DNA from: Bacillota bacterium
GTDB lineage: Bacteria > Bacillota > Sulfobacillia > JAJZYS01 > JAJYTV01
Direction: 5' to 3'
DNA: 62,595 bases
Assembly (NCBI GenBank): GCA_021799275.1
Contig: JAJZAT010000019.1
Span: 1 to 62,595, forward strand
Positions 24,217 to 32,218 of the stretch are shown in pieces. The notes below the pieces were generated by a model, which was not told the DNA's origin, did not search any database, and saw only the letters and a program-made list of their open reading frames with translations. The number at the start of each line of letters is the position of its first letter. The first letter of the stretch is position 1. A program made the translations under genes and the position numbers.

Positions 24217-24765
24217 CTACATCTCCTCGACCTGATGGAAATCGAGTTCGACCGGCGTCTCACGGCCGAACATCGAGACGAGCACCTTGACCTTGCCGCG
24301 TTCGGGCGCGATCTCCTCGACCACCCCGACGAAGCCGCTGAACGGCCCGTCCCTAACCTTGACCGCGTCGCCGATCGCGACCCGGATCCGGGGGCGCTCC
24401 ACGAGGCCCATCTGCCGCATGATCGCATCCACCTCGGCCACCGTCAGCGGGATGGGCTTCTGGCCCGAGCCGACGAAGCCGGTGACGCCTGGCGTGTTGC
24501 GCACGACGTACCACGAGTTGTCCGTCATGATCATGTTCACGAGGACGTAGCCCGGGAACACCTTGCGCTTCTGCAGCTTCCGCTTGCCATCCTTGATCTC
24601 GAGCTCCTCTTCCATCGGGACGAGGATGTCGAAGATCTGCTCCTGCATGCGGTAGGACTCCACGCGGCGCTCGAGGTTCGTCTTCACCTTGTTCTCGTAG
24701 CCCGAGTAGGTGTGGATGACGTACCAGTTGCGCTCTTCGGCGCTCGCTGCGCTGGTCTCAGACAT
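24217..24765 (-). CDS. nusG: Transcription termination/antitermination protein NusG
   Basis: RNA polymerase processivity factor linking transcription to translation. The 182-residue product has the NGN domain (WYVIHTYSGYENKVKTNLER, FPGYVLVNM, RNTPGVTGFVG) and the C-terminal KOW domain (VRDGPFSGFVGVVEEI). Its start overlaps the end of secE by 8 bases. In the usual order secE-nusG-rplK. Confidence 0.98.
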   Translation of the reverse strand: MSETSAASAEERNWYVIHTYSGYENKVKTNLERRVESYRMQEQIFDILVPMEEELEIKDGKRKLQKRKVFPGYVLVNMIMTDNSWYVVRNTPGVTGFVGSGQKPIPLTVAEVDAIMRQMGLVERPRIRVAIGDAVKVRDGPFSGFVGVVEEIAPERGKVKVLVSMFGRETPVELDFHQVEEM

Positions 24766-24952
24766 GGCTGAGCAGCGCTCCGAAGAGGAGGTCCGCGAGG
24801 TAGATGAGGAGCGTCAGGATGCCGACCATGATCAGCACCGACAGGGTGTAAAGACCCGTCCGCCGCAGGTCTGGCCAGACGACCTTGCGGGTCTCGGCGC
24901 GCACCTCGCGATAGTACTGCGAAGTGCGCTCAACGACCGACGCCTTCTCCAC
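24758..24952 (-). CDS. secE: Preprotein translocase subunit SecE
   Basis: Small membrane subunit of the SecYEG channel. The 64-residue product has the amphipathic segment YYREVRAETRKVVWPDLRRT typical of SecE followed by one transmembrane helix (VLIMVGILTLLIYLADLLFG). The single-helix form is the Gram-positive type. It starts at a GTG at 24952 and overlaps nusG. Confidence 0.96.
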   Translation of the reverse strand: MEKASVVERTSQYYREVRAETRKVVWPDLRRTGLYTLSVLIMVGILTLLIYLADLLFGALLSHV

Positions 24953-25006
24953 GCTCGCAACGCTCCCTTGCCAGCCGGTGAAATCCCAAAAGCGTGAAAC
25001 GGAAAG

Positions 25007-25156
25007 TTAACGCGTCTCGCGGTGCAGCGTGTGGTGGCCACACCGGGGGCAAAACTTCTTGAACTCGATGCGGTTGGGATCGTTCTTCTTGTTCTTCATG
25101 GTCGAGTAGCTGCGCTCATGGCAGTCGACGCATGCCAGGGTTACGATGTTGCGCAC
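25007..25156 (-). CDS. rpmG: 50S ribosomal protein L33
   Basis: A 49-residue protein starting at GTG 25156: [20 protein letters not shown], then [20 protein letters not shown], ending HHTLHRETR. The two CxxC pairs make it the zinc-binding (C+) form of L33. GGGGTGA five bases upstream is a good ribosome site. It is the first gene of the rpmG-secE-nusG-rplKA transcript, behind the promoter at 25186-25214. Confidence 0.97.
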   Translation of the reverse strand: MRNIVTLACVDCHERSYSTMKNKKNDPNRIEFKKFCPRCGHHTLHRETR

Positions 25157-25185
25157 AGACGTCACCCCCCAAAAACCGCTCAGTC

Positions 25186-25214
25186 AGTCTATCATGTGCC
25201 AATGCACGCGTCAA
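25186..25214 (-). promoter_or_regulatory. Promoter for rpmG-secE-nusG-rplKA
   Basis: TTGACG (25209-25214) and TAGACT (25186-25191) on the minus strand, separated by 17 bases and 29 bases before the rpmG start. It lies just downstream of the hairpin that follows tRNA-Trp. Confidence 0.6.
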
Positions 25215-25219
25215 CGCAG

Positions 25220-25244
25220 GCGCGGGCACCGATGGTGCCCGCGC
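25220..25244. terminator. Hairpin between tRNA-Trp and rpmG
   Basis: Perfect 11-base-pair stem (GCGCGGGCACC / GGTGCCCGCGC) with a three-base loop, nine bases past the tRNA-Trp CCA. There is no T run, so it may terminate weakly or mark the processed 3' end. Confidence 0.5.
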
Positions 25245-25253
25245 GAGGCAAAC

Positions 25254-25330
25254 TGGCAGGGCCGGAGGGACTCGAACCCCCAACACGCGGATTTGGAGTC
25301 CGCTGCTCTACCGATTGGAGCTACGGCCCT
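25254..25330 (-). tRNA. tRNA-Trp (anticodon CCA)
   Basis: A complete cloverleaf on the minus strand: seven-pair acceptor stem AGGGCCG / CGGCCCT, discriminator G, encoded CCA, anticodon stem GCGGA / TCCGC with loop CTCCAAA, and GGTTCGAGT T-loop. It lies 58 bases after tuf, the common tuf-trnW-secE arrangement. Confidence 0.97.
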
Positions 25331-25388
25331 AGGCATCGACCATTGTAAGGGATCGGGCCCAAGCGCGCAACGCTTGTCGCTTGTAGGG

Positions 25389-26591
<1,203 letters not shown>

Positions 26592-26658
26592 CGCGCTCTC
26601 CCTCTGCTCAGGTTGTTCGGCCCTGACGATTCGCGCTTGTCCCCGGATTTCCTCCCGC

Positions 26659-27024
26659 TCAGCGCTGGCGTGGCGCGAGGGAGGGCCCTCCCGGCGAAAG
26701 CAGGAGCGCGATCAGGGTACCCGCCAGGATGGCGTCCGTGAATCCGAGTCCTTGCACGACATCGGGAACGTTCTGCGCCGAGAGAGCCGCCAGTTCGCCC
26801 ACCACGACGCCGAGGCCGCCGTGGAGCACCCACCACGAGACGAGGGCCCCGGTGACGAGCACCAGCGCCGCGCCGATACCGACGCACCAAAGCAGCCAAG
26901 GCGAAATCGCGGGCGCCAGCGCCGGTCGCGGCGGCAGCCTGAGCTCGGGCATCGGCGGCGCCGGCTCGTCCGCTGCGCTCTGCAGCAGGCGCCTGAGCTC
27001 GCTATCGGACATCTCCCAGGGCAT
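26659..27024 (-). CDS. Small membrane protein, likely anti-sigma partner (module 3)
   Basis: A 121-residue product with a short N-terminal cytoplasmic part ([17 protein letters not shown]), a transmembrane helix at about residues 40-65 ([20 protein letters not shown]) and a second hydrophobic segment near the C-terminus. The ATG at 27024 has GGAGGTG upstream and overlaps the end of an ECF sigma gene by 23 bases, so it is probably its regulator. It is not similar to the two large anti-sigma-like proteins. Family not recognised. Confidence 0.65.
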   Translation of the reverse strand: MPWEMSDSELRRLLQSAADEPAPPMPELRLPPRPALAPAISPWLLWCVGIGAALVLVTGALVSWWVLHGGLGVVVGELAALSAQNVPDVVQGLGFTDAILAGTLIALLLSPGGPSLAPRQR

Positions 27025-27580
27025 GCAGAGCACCTCCTTCGACGTTTGGCCTGTCGGCGGCGAGCGCCTGCTGGAGCTTGGCCCTCGCGCGGTGGACGAG
27101 CGTCTTGACGCTGCCGGTCGGAATGCCCAGGATGCCTGCAGCCTCGCGGTAGCTGAGCTCGTCCCGCAGCACGAGTTCCACCGCAACCCGCTCGGCCGGG
27201 CGCAAGGCGGTGAGAGCCGCCCGCAGCCGCTCGCGCTGCTCGCGCGCGGCGATGCCGGCATCGGGCTCCGGGGCGTCGGCGACTGTCTCGGGAACGCGTT
27301 CCACGGGCAACTCCCGCGCACGCCCCAGTGCGTTGCGCGCCAGATTGGCAACAATGCGCAGCAGCCAGCCGGTAAAGGCGCCGTCGTCCCTGAGCTGGCC
27401 CATGTGGAGCCAGGCGCGTGTCAGGGCCTCCTGGGCGACGTCCTCGGCCGTGCCGGGGTCTTGCAGGAAGTGCAGCGCGAGCGAGTAGGCCCGCGGCCAG
27501 AGCGGCCGCACGAGTTCCTCGAACGCACCCGCATCGCCGCCGCGCGCACGCGCGACGAGCGACGACTGCCGCGCGTCCAA
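27002..27580 (-). CDS. ECF RNA polymerase sigma factor (module 3)
   Basis: Sigma-70 family group 4 protein: SLVARARGGDAGAFEELVR and DPGTAEDVAQEALTRAWLHM (region 2), then LRPAERVAVELVLRDELSYR and IPTGSVKTLVHRARAKLQQA (region 4). The frame is open to 27700, but the TTG at 27580 has a perfect GGAGGTG six bases upstream and leaves a normal 192-residue ECF factor. It is divergent from an envelope gene pair starting at 27718, which are the natural candidates for its regulon. Confidence 0.9.
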   Translation of the reverse strand: MDARQSSLVARARGGDAGAFEELVRPLWPRAYSLALHFLQDPGTAEDVAQEALTRAWLHMGQLRDDGAFTGWLLRIVANLARNALGRARELPVERVPETVADAPEPDAGIAAREQRERLRAALTALRPAERVAVELVLRDELSYREAAGILGIPTGSVKTLVHRARAKLQQALAADRPNVEGGALHALGDVR

Positions 27581-27717
27581 CGGCCACACCTCCGTCCCTG
27601 CCCAGCATGACCGCCGTCGGCGCTCCATGGTTTCGCCGCCCGCCGGGCGATGCCTTCGCCCGGTGAAACCTCTCGCCCCGCTCGCGGGTCTAGAGGACAA
27701 AGGGAAGTGAATGTGCC

Positions 27718-28572
27718 TTGCGCCGACCGATAGGCATCGCCGCGTTCGTCCTGGCCCTCGCCGTCCTGGCCCTCCTTGTTTTCGCCCTGCGCCAGGGCGT
27801 GACGATCCACCTGCCCCAGATCTCCACGTGGCGCCGCATCACGCTCGGCGCATCCGGGCCGATCCATCATGGTTCGGGCAGCCGCCAAGCGCAGGGCATC
27901 CAGGAAGTCGTCATCCAGGTGCCGAGCGTCGGCGACGTCCAGGTGTCGACCTCGCCCGGTTCCCGGATCAGCTGGAACTGGTCGGCCGCCGGCTCGACGA
28001 GCAGCGTCATGCAGGCTGACGACGCGGGAGGCGTCCTGACGCTCACCTATACGCCGCAAGCGCCGCTCGAGCTCAACTTCAACTCCATGCCCGACGTCCT
28101 GCAGGTGCAGATGCCGCCCGGGCTGAGTGCCGACCTTACCGTCGCGACCGGCGGAGCGACGATCTCCGGGACGTACCGGGCGGTCTCCGCCGACGTCACC
28201 ACCGGCGCCCTCTCCGTCCGCGACTTCGCGGGCCAGCTCACGGGCAACGTCGTGACCGGTCCGCTGAACGGGCAGACCGTCATCGCCAGAGGTCCGCTCA
28301 AGCTGCGGGTGGGCACGGGTCCGCTCATCTTTTCGGGCGATCCCGGCCTCCAGTCCTCGTTCACGGTCGGCACGGGGCCGCTTTCGCTGCGGATCGCGCC
28401 GCACGGCAGGCTCCAGGTACAGTCCGCCGCGCACCTCGGGCCGATGAGCTCGGGCTTCTCCGGTCTGCCAGGCGGCACCAACGGCGTCTTCGACGGCACC
28501 ATAGGAGAGGGACCTGCGGGCAGCCTGACGGTGGACGACGGCACGGGCCCCGTCAGCATCATGCCGCAATAG
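27718..28572 (+). CDS. Secreted/membrane-anchored beta-helix protein (DUF4097-like)
   Basis: A 284-residue product with an N-terminal transmembrane or signal segment (IGIAAFVLALAVLALLVFAL) and a repetitive beta-rich outer region with many alternating Val, Thr and Gly, resembling the DUF4097 putative adhesin fold (for example SADVTTGALSVRDFAGQLTG). The start is a TTG at 27718. It is divergent from ECF module 3 and followed 16 bases later by a membrane-protein gene. A role in envelope sensing is inference. Confidence 0.6.
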   Translation: MRRPIGIAAFVLALAVLALLVFALRQGVTIHLPQISTWRRITLGASGPIHHGSGSRQAQGIQEVVIQVPSVGDVQVSTSPGSRISWNWSAAGSTSSVMQADDAGGVLTLTYTPQAPLELNFNSMPDVLQVQMPPGLSADLTVATGGATISGTYRAVSADVTTGALSVRDFAGQLTGNVVTGPLNGQTVIARGPLKLRVGTGPLIFSGDPGLQSSFTVGTGPLSLRIAPHGRLQVQSAAHLGPMSSGFSGLPGGTNGVFDGTIGEGPAGSLTVDDGTGPVSIMPQ

Positions 28573-28588
28573 AAAGGGAGCAAAGCGC

Positions 28589-29194
28589 ATGAACGTCGTT
28601 CCTGCAAACCTTACCGGCATCGCGTTCATCGGCGTGCTGATCCCTCTGGTGCTGTTCGTCGCCATCGCGGCGATCATCATCGCCGTGCTCTACTTCCGCC
28701 ACAAAGAGCGCATGGCCTACCTGACCGGCGTGCGAGCGCCGGAGCCTCCCGCGGCGCCAGGCAACGCCTATCCCTACCCGCCGCCCGTGCCGCCTCCCTA
28801 CACCTACCCGCCGCCCGCGCCGCCGCGTCCCTTGGCGACGTCGCTCAACATGGTGGGCATCGGTCTCGGCATCACGCTCGGCCTTCTGCCGATCGGATTC
28901 GGACCCTGGCTCATCGTCGGGCTGATCCCGCTCTTCATCGGCCTCGTGCGGCTCGGCCTGCTGCAGTTCGACCCGCCCAGCCCGGCCGTCCCCGCCATGG
29001 AGCGCCTGCACTGGCTGCGCCGCGGCCTCTGGACGGGAGGCATCGGCCTCGCGTTCGTGCTCGCCTTTCTCACCCTCGGCATCGGGCCGTGGCTCCTGCC
29101 CGGTACGATCACCCTCGGCTACGGCCTTGGCCAACTGGCCGCGTATTACCTCGAGCCACACCTGCGCGGCACGACACCGCCGACAGGTCTTTAG
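28589..29194 (+). CDS. Membrane protein with proline/tyrosine-rich linker
   Basis: Function not recognised. The 201-residue product has an N-terminal transmembrane helix, a linker rich in Pro and Tyr (PYPPPVPPPYTYPPPAP) at about residues 60-80, and three further hydrophobic segments, two of them related to each other (ITLGLLPIGFGPWLIVGLIP and LAFLTLGIGPWLLPGTITLG). The ATG at 28589 follows AAAGGGAG. It is co-oriented with the DUF4097-like gene and ends at a strong terminator. Confidence 0.75.
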   Translation: MNVVPANLTGIAFIGVLIPLVLFVAIAAIIIAVLYFRHKERMAYLTGVRAPEPPAAPGNAYPYPPPVPPPYTYPPPAPPRPLATSLNMVGIGLGITLGLLPIGFGPWLIVGLIPLFIGLVRLGLLQFDPPSPAVPAMERLHWLRRGLWTGGIGLAFVLAFLTLGIGPWLLPGTITLGYGLGQLAAYYLEPHLRGTTPPTGL

Positions 29195-29204
29195 GCTCAG
29201 GCAG

Positions 29205-29240
29205 CAAAGGCAGACTGCGGTGGGCAGTCTGCCTTTGTTC
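29205..29240 (+). terminator. Rho-independent terminator
   Basis: Perfect 14-base-pair stem (CAAAGGCAGACTGC / GCAGTCTGCCTTTG) with a GGTGG loop, followed by TTC, 10 bases past the preceding stop and only 15 bases before the next ATG. Confidence 0.8.
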
Positions 29241-29255
29241 TGGTGATCAAACCTC

Positions 29256-30503
29256 ATGCCTGAGCGAACTCGGCACGACGACAGCGCACAGCTTCCCGTC
29301 TCCGGCTGGCAGGCGCTGCGTCTGTGCCCGCGGCCCGTGGTCATCTTCCTCTATGGCACCTTCGCGTCGGATGTCGGTCAGGGCTTCTTCCGCCTCGTGC
29401 TGCCCTGGCTCGTCTACAACCTGAACAGCACGCCGGAAGCCCTTGGCACGCTTGCGGCGATCCAGTTCCTGCCCGGGCTGCTGCTGCCGTGGCTCGGCGC
29501 CATCGTCGACCGCAGCGACGTCCGCCGCGTCATCGCCGTGGCGAGCCTCGTGCAGATCGCCGTCGTAACCGCCACGCTGGTCCTGTTCCTCACCGGCCGT
29601 CTCAGCCTGTGGCTGATCTACGCCGCCGCCATGTTGGCGACGGGCCTGGTCATGCTCGCCTACAACGGACAGAACGTCCTGCTGAGACGGGCGACGCCGG
29701 AGCGGGCGCGGGTCTCCGTGAACGCCCTCTCGGCGATCGTGTTCACCGTCGCCTGGTACGTCTCGCCAGGGCTCGCCGGCCCCACCATCAGCCGGCTCGG
29801 CATCGCCTGGGCCCTCGGCATCAACGCGTTCGCCTACGTGTTCGTGCTCGTGCCGGCGCTGTTTCTGCCGCGCACGCTGCCCGACGCCGCGGCGAAGCAG
29901 GGCATGGACGTGCTGCGCCCTGCGTGGGCGGCCCTGCGCAAGGCGCCAAGCGTCCTGCACATCACGCTTGTCTTCGCGTTCTGGAACTTTACGTGGGGCG
30001 GCGTCTACGCCCTCGAGGTCTTCTTCTTCCGCAGCACCCTGCACTGGAACGCTGCCGAGGTGGGTCTCGTCGGCATGGCCGCCGGGCTCTTCCCGGTGGC
30101 GCTCGGCGTCGTCGGCCCGTTCCTGGCGGAGCGGCTGCGCATCGACCACCTCCTGACCGCGACGCTCGGCCTCTCAGGCCTCGGCATGGCGATCCTCGGC
30201 TTCGTGCATAGCCCCTTGGCCGCCATCGTGGCCGTAGGGCTCCTGGATGGCGCCGTGGCACCTGTCTCGATCATCATGGCCACGCTGTCGCAGCGACAGG
30301 TGGCGAGCGCCGTCTATGGCAGGGTCAGCGCGATGCAGTCGCTGGTCGTCAACCTTCCCCTTCCGGCGGGCGGGGCGCTTGCCGGCGTTCTGGCGCAAAG
30401 CTTCGGCATCCCCGCGACCTTCTCGGTGCTTGGCGTCGTCACGCTACTCAGCGGCGGCGCGGTCCTACGCTCGGGCCTAAGGCGACTGCGGCTCGACTTG
30501 TGA
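29256..30503 (+). CDS. Major facilitator superfamily transporter
   Basis: A 415-residue membrane protein with about 12 predicted transmembrane segments. The loop between helices 2 and 3 has the motif-A-like GAIVDRSDVRRV. Overall it resembles MFS multidrug or macrolide-type exporters (the MefA/EntS group), but substrate and direction cannot be inferred. The ATG at 29256 lies close behind a terminator and has only a weak GGTGA ribosome site, so expression signals are unclear. Confidence 0.85.
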   Translation: MPERTRHDDSAQLPVSGWQALRLCPRPVVIFLYGTFASDVGQGFFRLVLPWLVYNLNSTPEALGTLAAIQFLPGLLLPWLGAIVDRSDVRRVIAVASLVQIAVVTATLVLFLTGRLSLWLIYAAAMLATGLVMLAYNGQNVLLRRATPERARVSVNALSAIVFTVAWYVSPGLAGPTISRLGIAWALGINAFAYVFVLVPALFLPRTLPDAAAKQGMDVLRPAWAALRKAPSVLHITLVFAFWNFTWGGVYALEVFFFRSTLHWNAAEVGLVGMAAGLFPVALGVVGPFLAERLRIDHLLTATLGLSGLGMAILGFVHSPLAAIVAVGLLDGAVAPVSIIMATLSQRQVASAVYGRVSAMQSLVVNLPLPAGGALAGVLAQSFGIPATFSVLGVVTLLSGGAVLRSGLRRLRLDL

Positions 30504-30534
30504 TGCTGGCACTCAGACGCGAACGAACGCAAAC

Positions 30535-30558
30535 GCGGGACGGCATCCGCCGTCCCGC
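30535..30558. terminator. Terminator hairpin between converging genes
   Basis: Ten-base-pair stem GCGGGACGGC / GCCGTCCCGC with a four-base loop between the MFS gene and the converging lipoprotein gene. On the minus strand it is followed by GTTTGCGTT. Confidence 0.6.
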
Positions 30559-30576
30559 GCCCATGTCTATTGGTCG

Positions 30577-31224
30577 TTACTGGATCTGCACCGATCCCAT
30601 CATCCAGCCCGGCGTGACCATCGGTCCGCCCCAGCCGTCCGAGCCGGTGCCGCAGGGCTGGTAGCACTGCCAGCTGTAGGTGCCGGCCTTGGCCGGAGTC
30701 TTGAACGTCACGACCGTCACCGACGGAACCACCGTGCTGCCCTGGTCGGTCGCCGCGACGAGCGGAATGTTGAGGCCGAGTCCCGCGACCGTGAACGTGT
30801 GGGCGATGACTCCGCTCGCCTTGAACGAGCTCTCCTGCGTGCCGTTGACCGTCTCGGTGTTGCCCACCGTGCCGGTCACCTTGGCGTAGGCCGCCGGGAC
30901 GTCTCCGCCGCCGTCGTCGTAGTTCTTGATCGTCAGCGTGATGGTGGCGTTCGCCGGCAGCGTCAAGGTCGCCGGGAACGGGTTCTTTCCGTCCTCGGAG
31001 AAGAACGGCCAGTCGGAGTGCTGCGCGTTGCCGCCGTCGACGACCTCCCAGTTGTACGAAACGGTCTGCGGGGCCGGGGTCGACGCCTTGGTCGACGTCT
31101 TGGGCTTGCTGGCGGCCGAAGCGCTGCCAGCGGCCTGCTGCTGGCCACAACCGGCGATCAGGATGCTTGCGACACCGACGACCGCTGCCGCGGCTGCGAG
31201 GCGACCACCCTTCAAGTGCATCAT
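30577..31224 (-). CDS. Cupredoxin-like lipoprotein, copy 1
   Basis: A 215-residue lipoprotein: signal peptide with lipobox SILIAGC, a Ser/Thr/Lys-rich linker, then a cupredoxin-like beta-barrel. Candidate copper ligands are the His of AHTFTV, the two Cys of WQCYQPCG, and the Met of GGPM. The loop resembles the CuA loop of cytochrome oxidase subunit II (C-x3-C), but the second His is missing. The ATG at 31224 follows GAGGGG. A paralogue lies directly upstream (31478-32062). Likely an outer-face electron carrier or copper binder. Confidence 0.75.
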   Translation of the reverse strand: MMHLKGGRLAAAAAVVGVASILIAGCGQQQAAGSASAASKPKTSTKASTPAPQTVSYNWEVVDGGNAQHSDWPFFSEDGKNPFPATLTLPANATITLTIKNYDDGGGDVPAAYAKVTGTVGNTETVNGTQESSFKASGVIAHTFTVAGLGLNIPLVAATDQGSTVVPSVTVVTFKTPAKAGTYSWQCYQPCGTGSDGWGGPMVTPGWMMGSVQIQ

Positions 31225-31435
31225 ATCGGATCTGCTCCCCTCACAAGATATCCTCGACGTGCCCATTGTCGCAGGCGGCGTGACTTTGCTAGAGGGGCAA
31301 AGGCACCGAAACTTCATAGTCCGCCCGGCGGCCTAGACCTGACCCACTTTGTCATGTTTACGTCCCTTTGGCCCCTGTCTGGATGGCCGTTCGGCATCGC
31401 TGCCCTGGTCCCGTCGCTGGCCCAGGCAAACGAAC

Positions 31436-31463
31436 GGCCCGACCGGCTTTCGCCGATCGGGCC
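31436..31463 (-). terminator. Terminator after cupredoxin-like gene 2
   Basis: Twelve-base-pair stem with one G-T pair (GGCCCGATCGGC / GCCGGTCGGGCC on the minus strand) and a GAAA loop, 14 bases past the stop, followed by GTTCGTTTG. Confidence 0.65.
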
Positions 31464-31477
31464 TGAGAGCGCGGCGC

Positions 31478-32062
31478 TCAGTTGTTCGAGAACGTCACCT
31501 TGCCGGTCATGTAGCCGTCGGTCGCCATCGCGCCTTCCCAGCCGTCGCTGCCGCTGCCGCAGGGCGCGTAGCACTGCCAGGTGTCGACGCCGCTCTTCGG
31601 CGTGTGGAACGTGAACGTCACGACGGTCGGCTGCTGCGCCGACTTGGCGACGGGAATCGGCACGTTGAGGTTGAGCGCAGAGATCGTAAAGGTGTGCGCA
31701 ACCTGCGCGACCGCCACCTGCGTCGCGCTCTGGCCGTCGATCGTCGCGTCGCCACCGGTGGTGCCGGTGATCTTGCCGTACTGGGCCGGCACAGCGGCCG
31801 CGCCGTCGTCGAAGCTCGTGATCGTCATGGTCACGTCCGCGTTGGCGGGCAGCGTGAAGTCCGCGGGCATGAACTCGGGCCAGCCCGGCTTGCCGATCAT
31901 GCCGCCTGTCAGAACGGTCTCGTAGAAATGGTACTTAACCGGAGGGGCCGCATGGGCGGTACCAGCGGCCGTCTGCTGGCCACAACCCGAAGCGAGAGCC
32001 GCGAGTGAAAGAACGCCGACCGCCGTCAAGGCCATCTTCCCGATCCGAGGCATGTTACGCAT
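31478..32062 (-). CDS. Cupredoxin-like lipoprotein, copy 2
   Basis: A 194-residue paralogue of the protein at 30577-31224. Lipobox LASGC, then a cupredoxin-like domain with VAHTFTISALNLNVPIP and the C-terminal loop WQCYAPCGSGSDGWEGAM. The same His, Cys, Cys and Met candidates are present and the same CuA histidine is absent. The two copies are co-oriented, but a terminator lies between them, so they are probably separate transcripts. Similar proteins are often found near respiratory oxidases; none is in this window. Confidence 0.75.
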   Translation of the reverse strand: MRNMPRIGKMALTAVGVLSLAALASGCGQQTAAGTAHAAPPVKYHFYETVLTGGMIGKPGWPEFMPADFTLPANADVTMTITSFDDGAAAVPAQYGKITGTTGGDATIDGQSATQVAVAQVAHTFTISALNLNVPIPVAKSAQQPTVVTFTFHTPKSGVDTWQCYAPCGSGSDGWEGAMATDGYMTGKVTFSNN

Positions 32063-32218
32063 GAGTCCACTCCCCGTAAAAGGCGTTTGCCGACAGGACC
32101 AGTTTGCATCGCGGCAAACGACCTACATATCGGCGAGTGGTCCTACTACTGCGCAGGCGGACGGCGCATTGTCTCGGGTCCCTTTTGCCCACGCCAGCGG
32201 ACATTTGGTCTGCTACGT

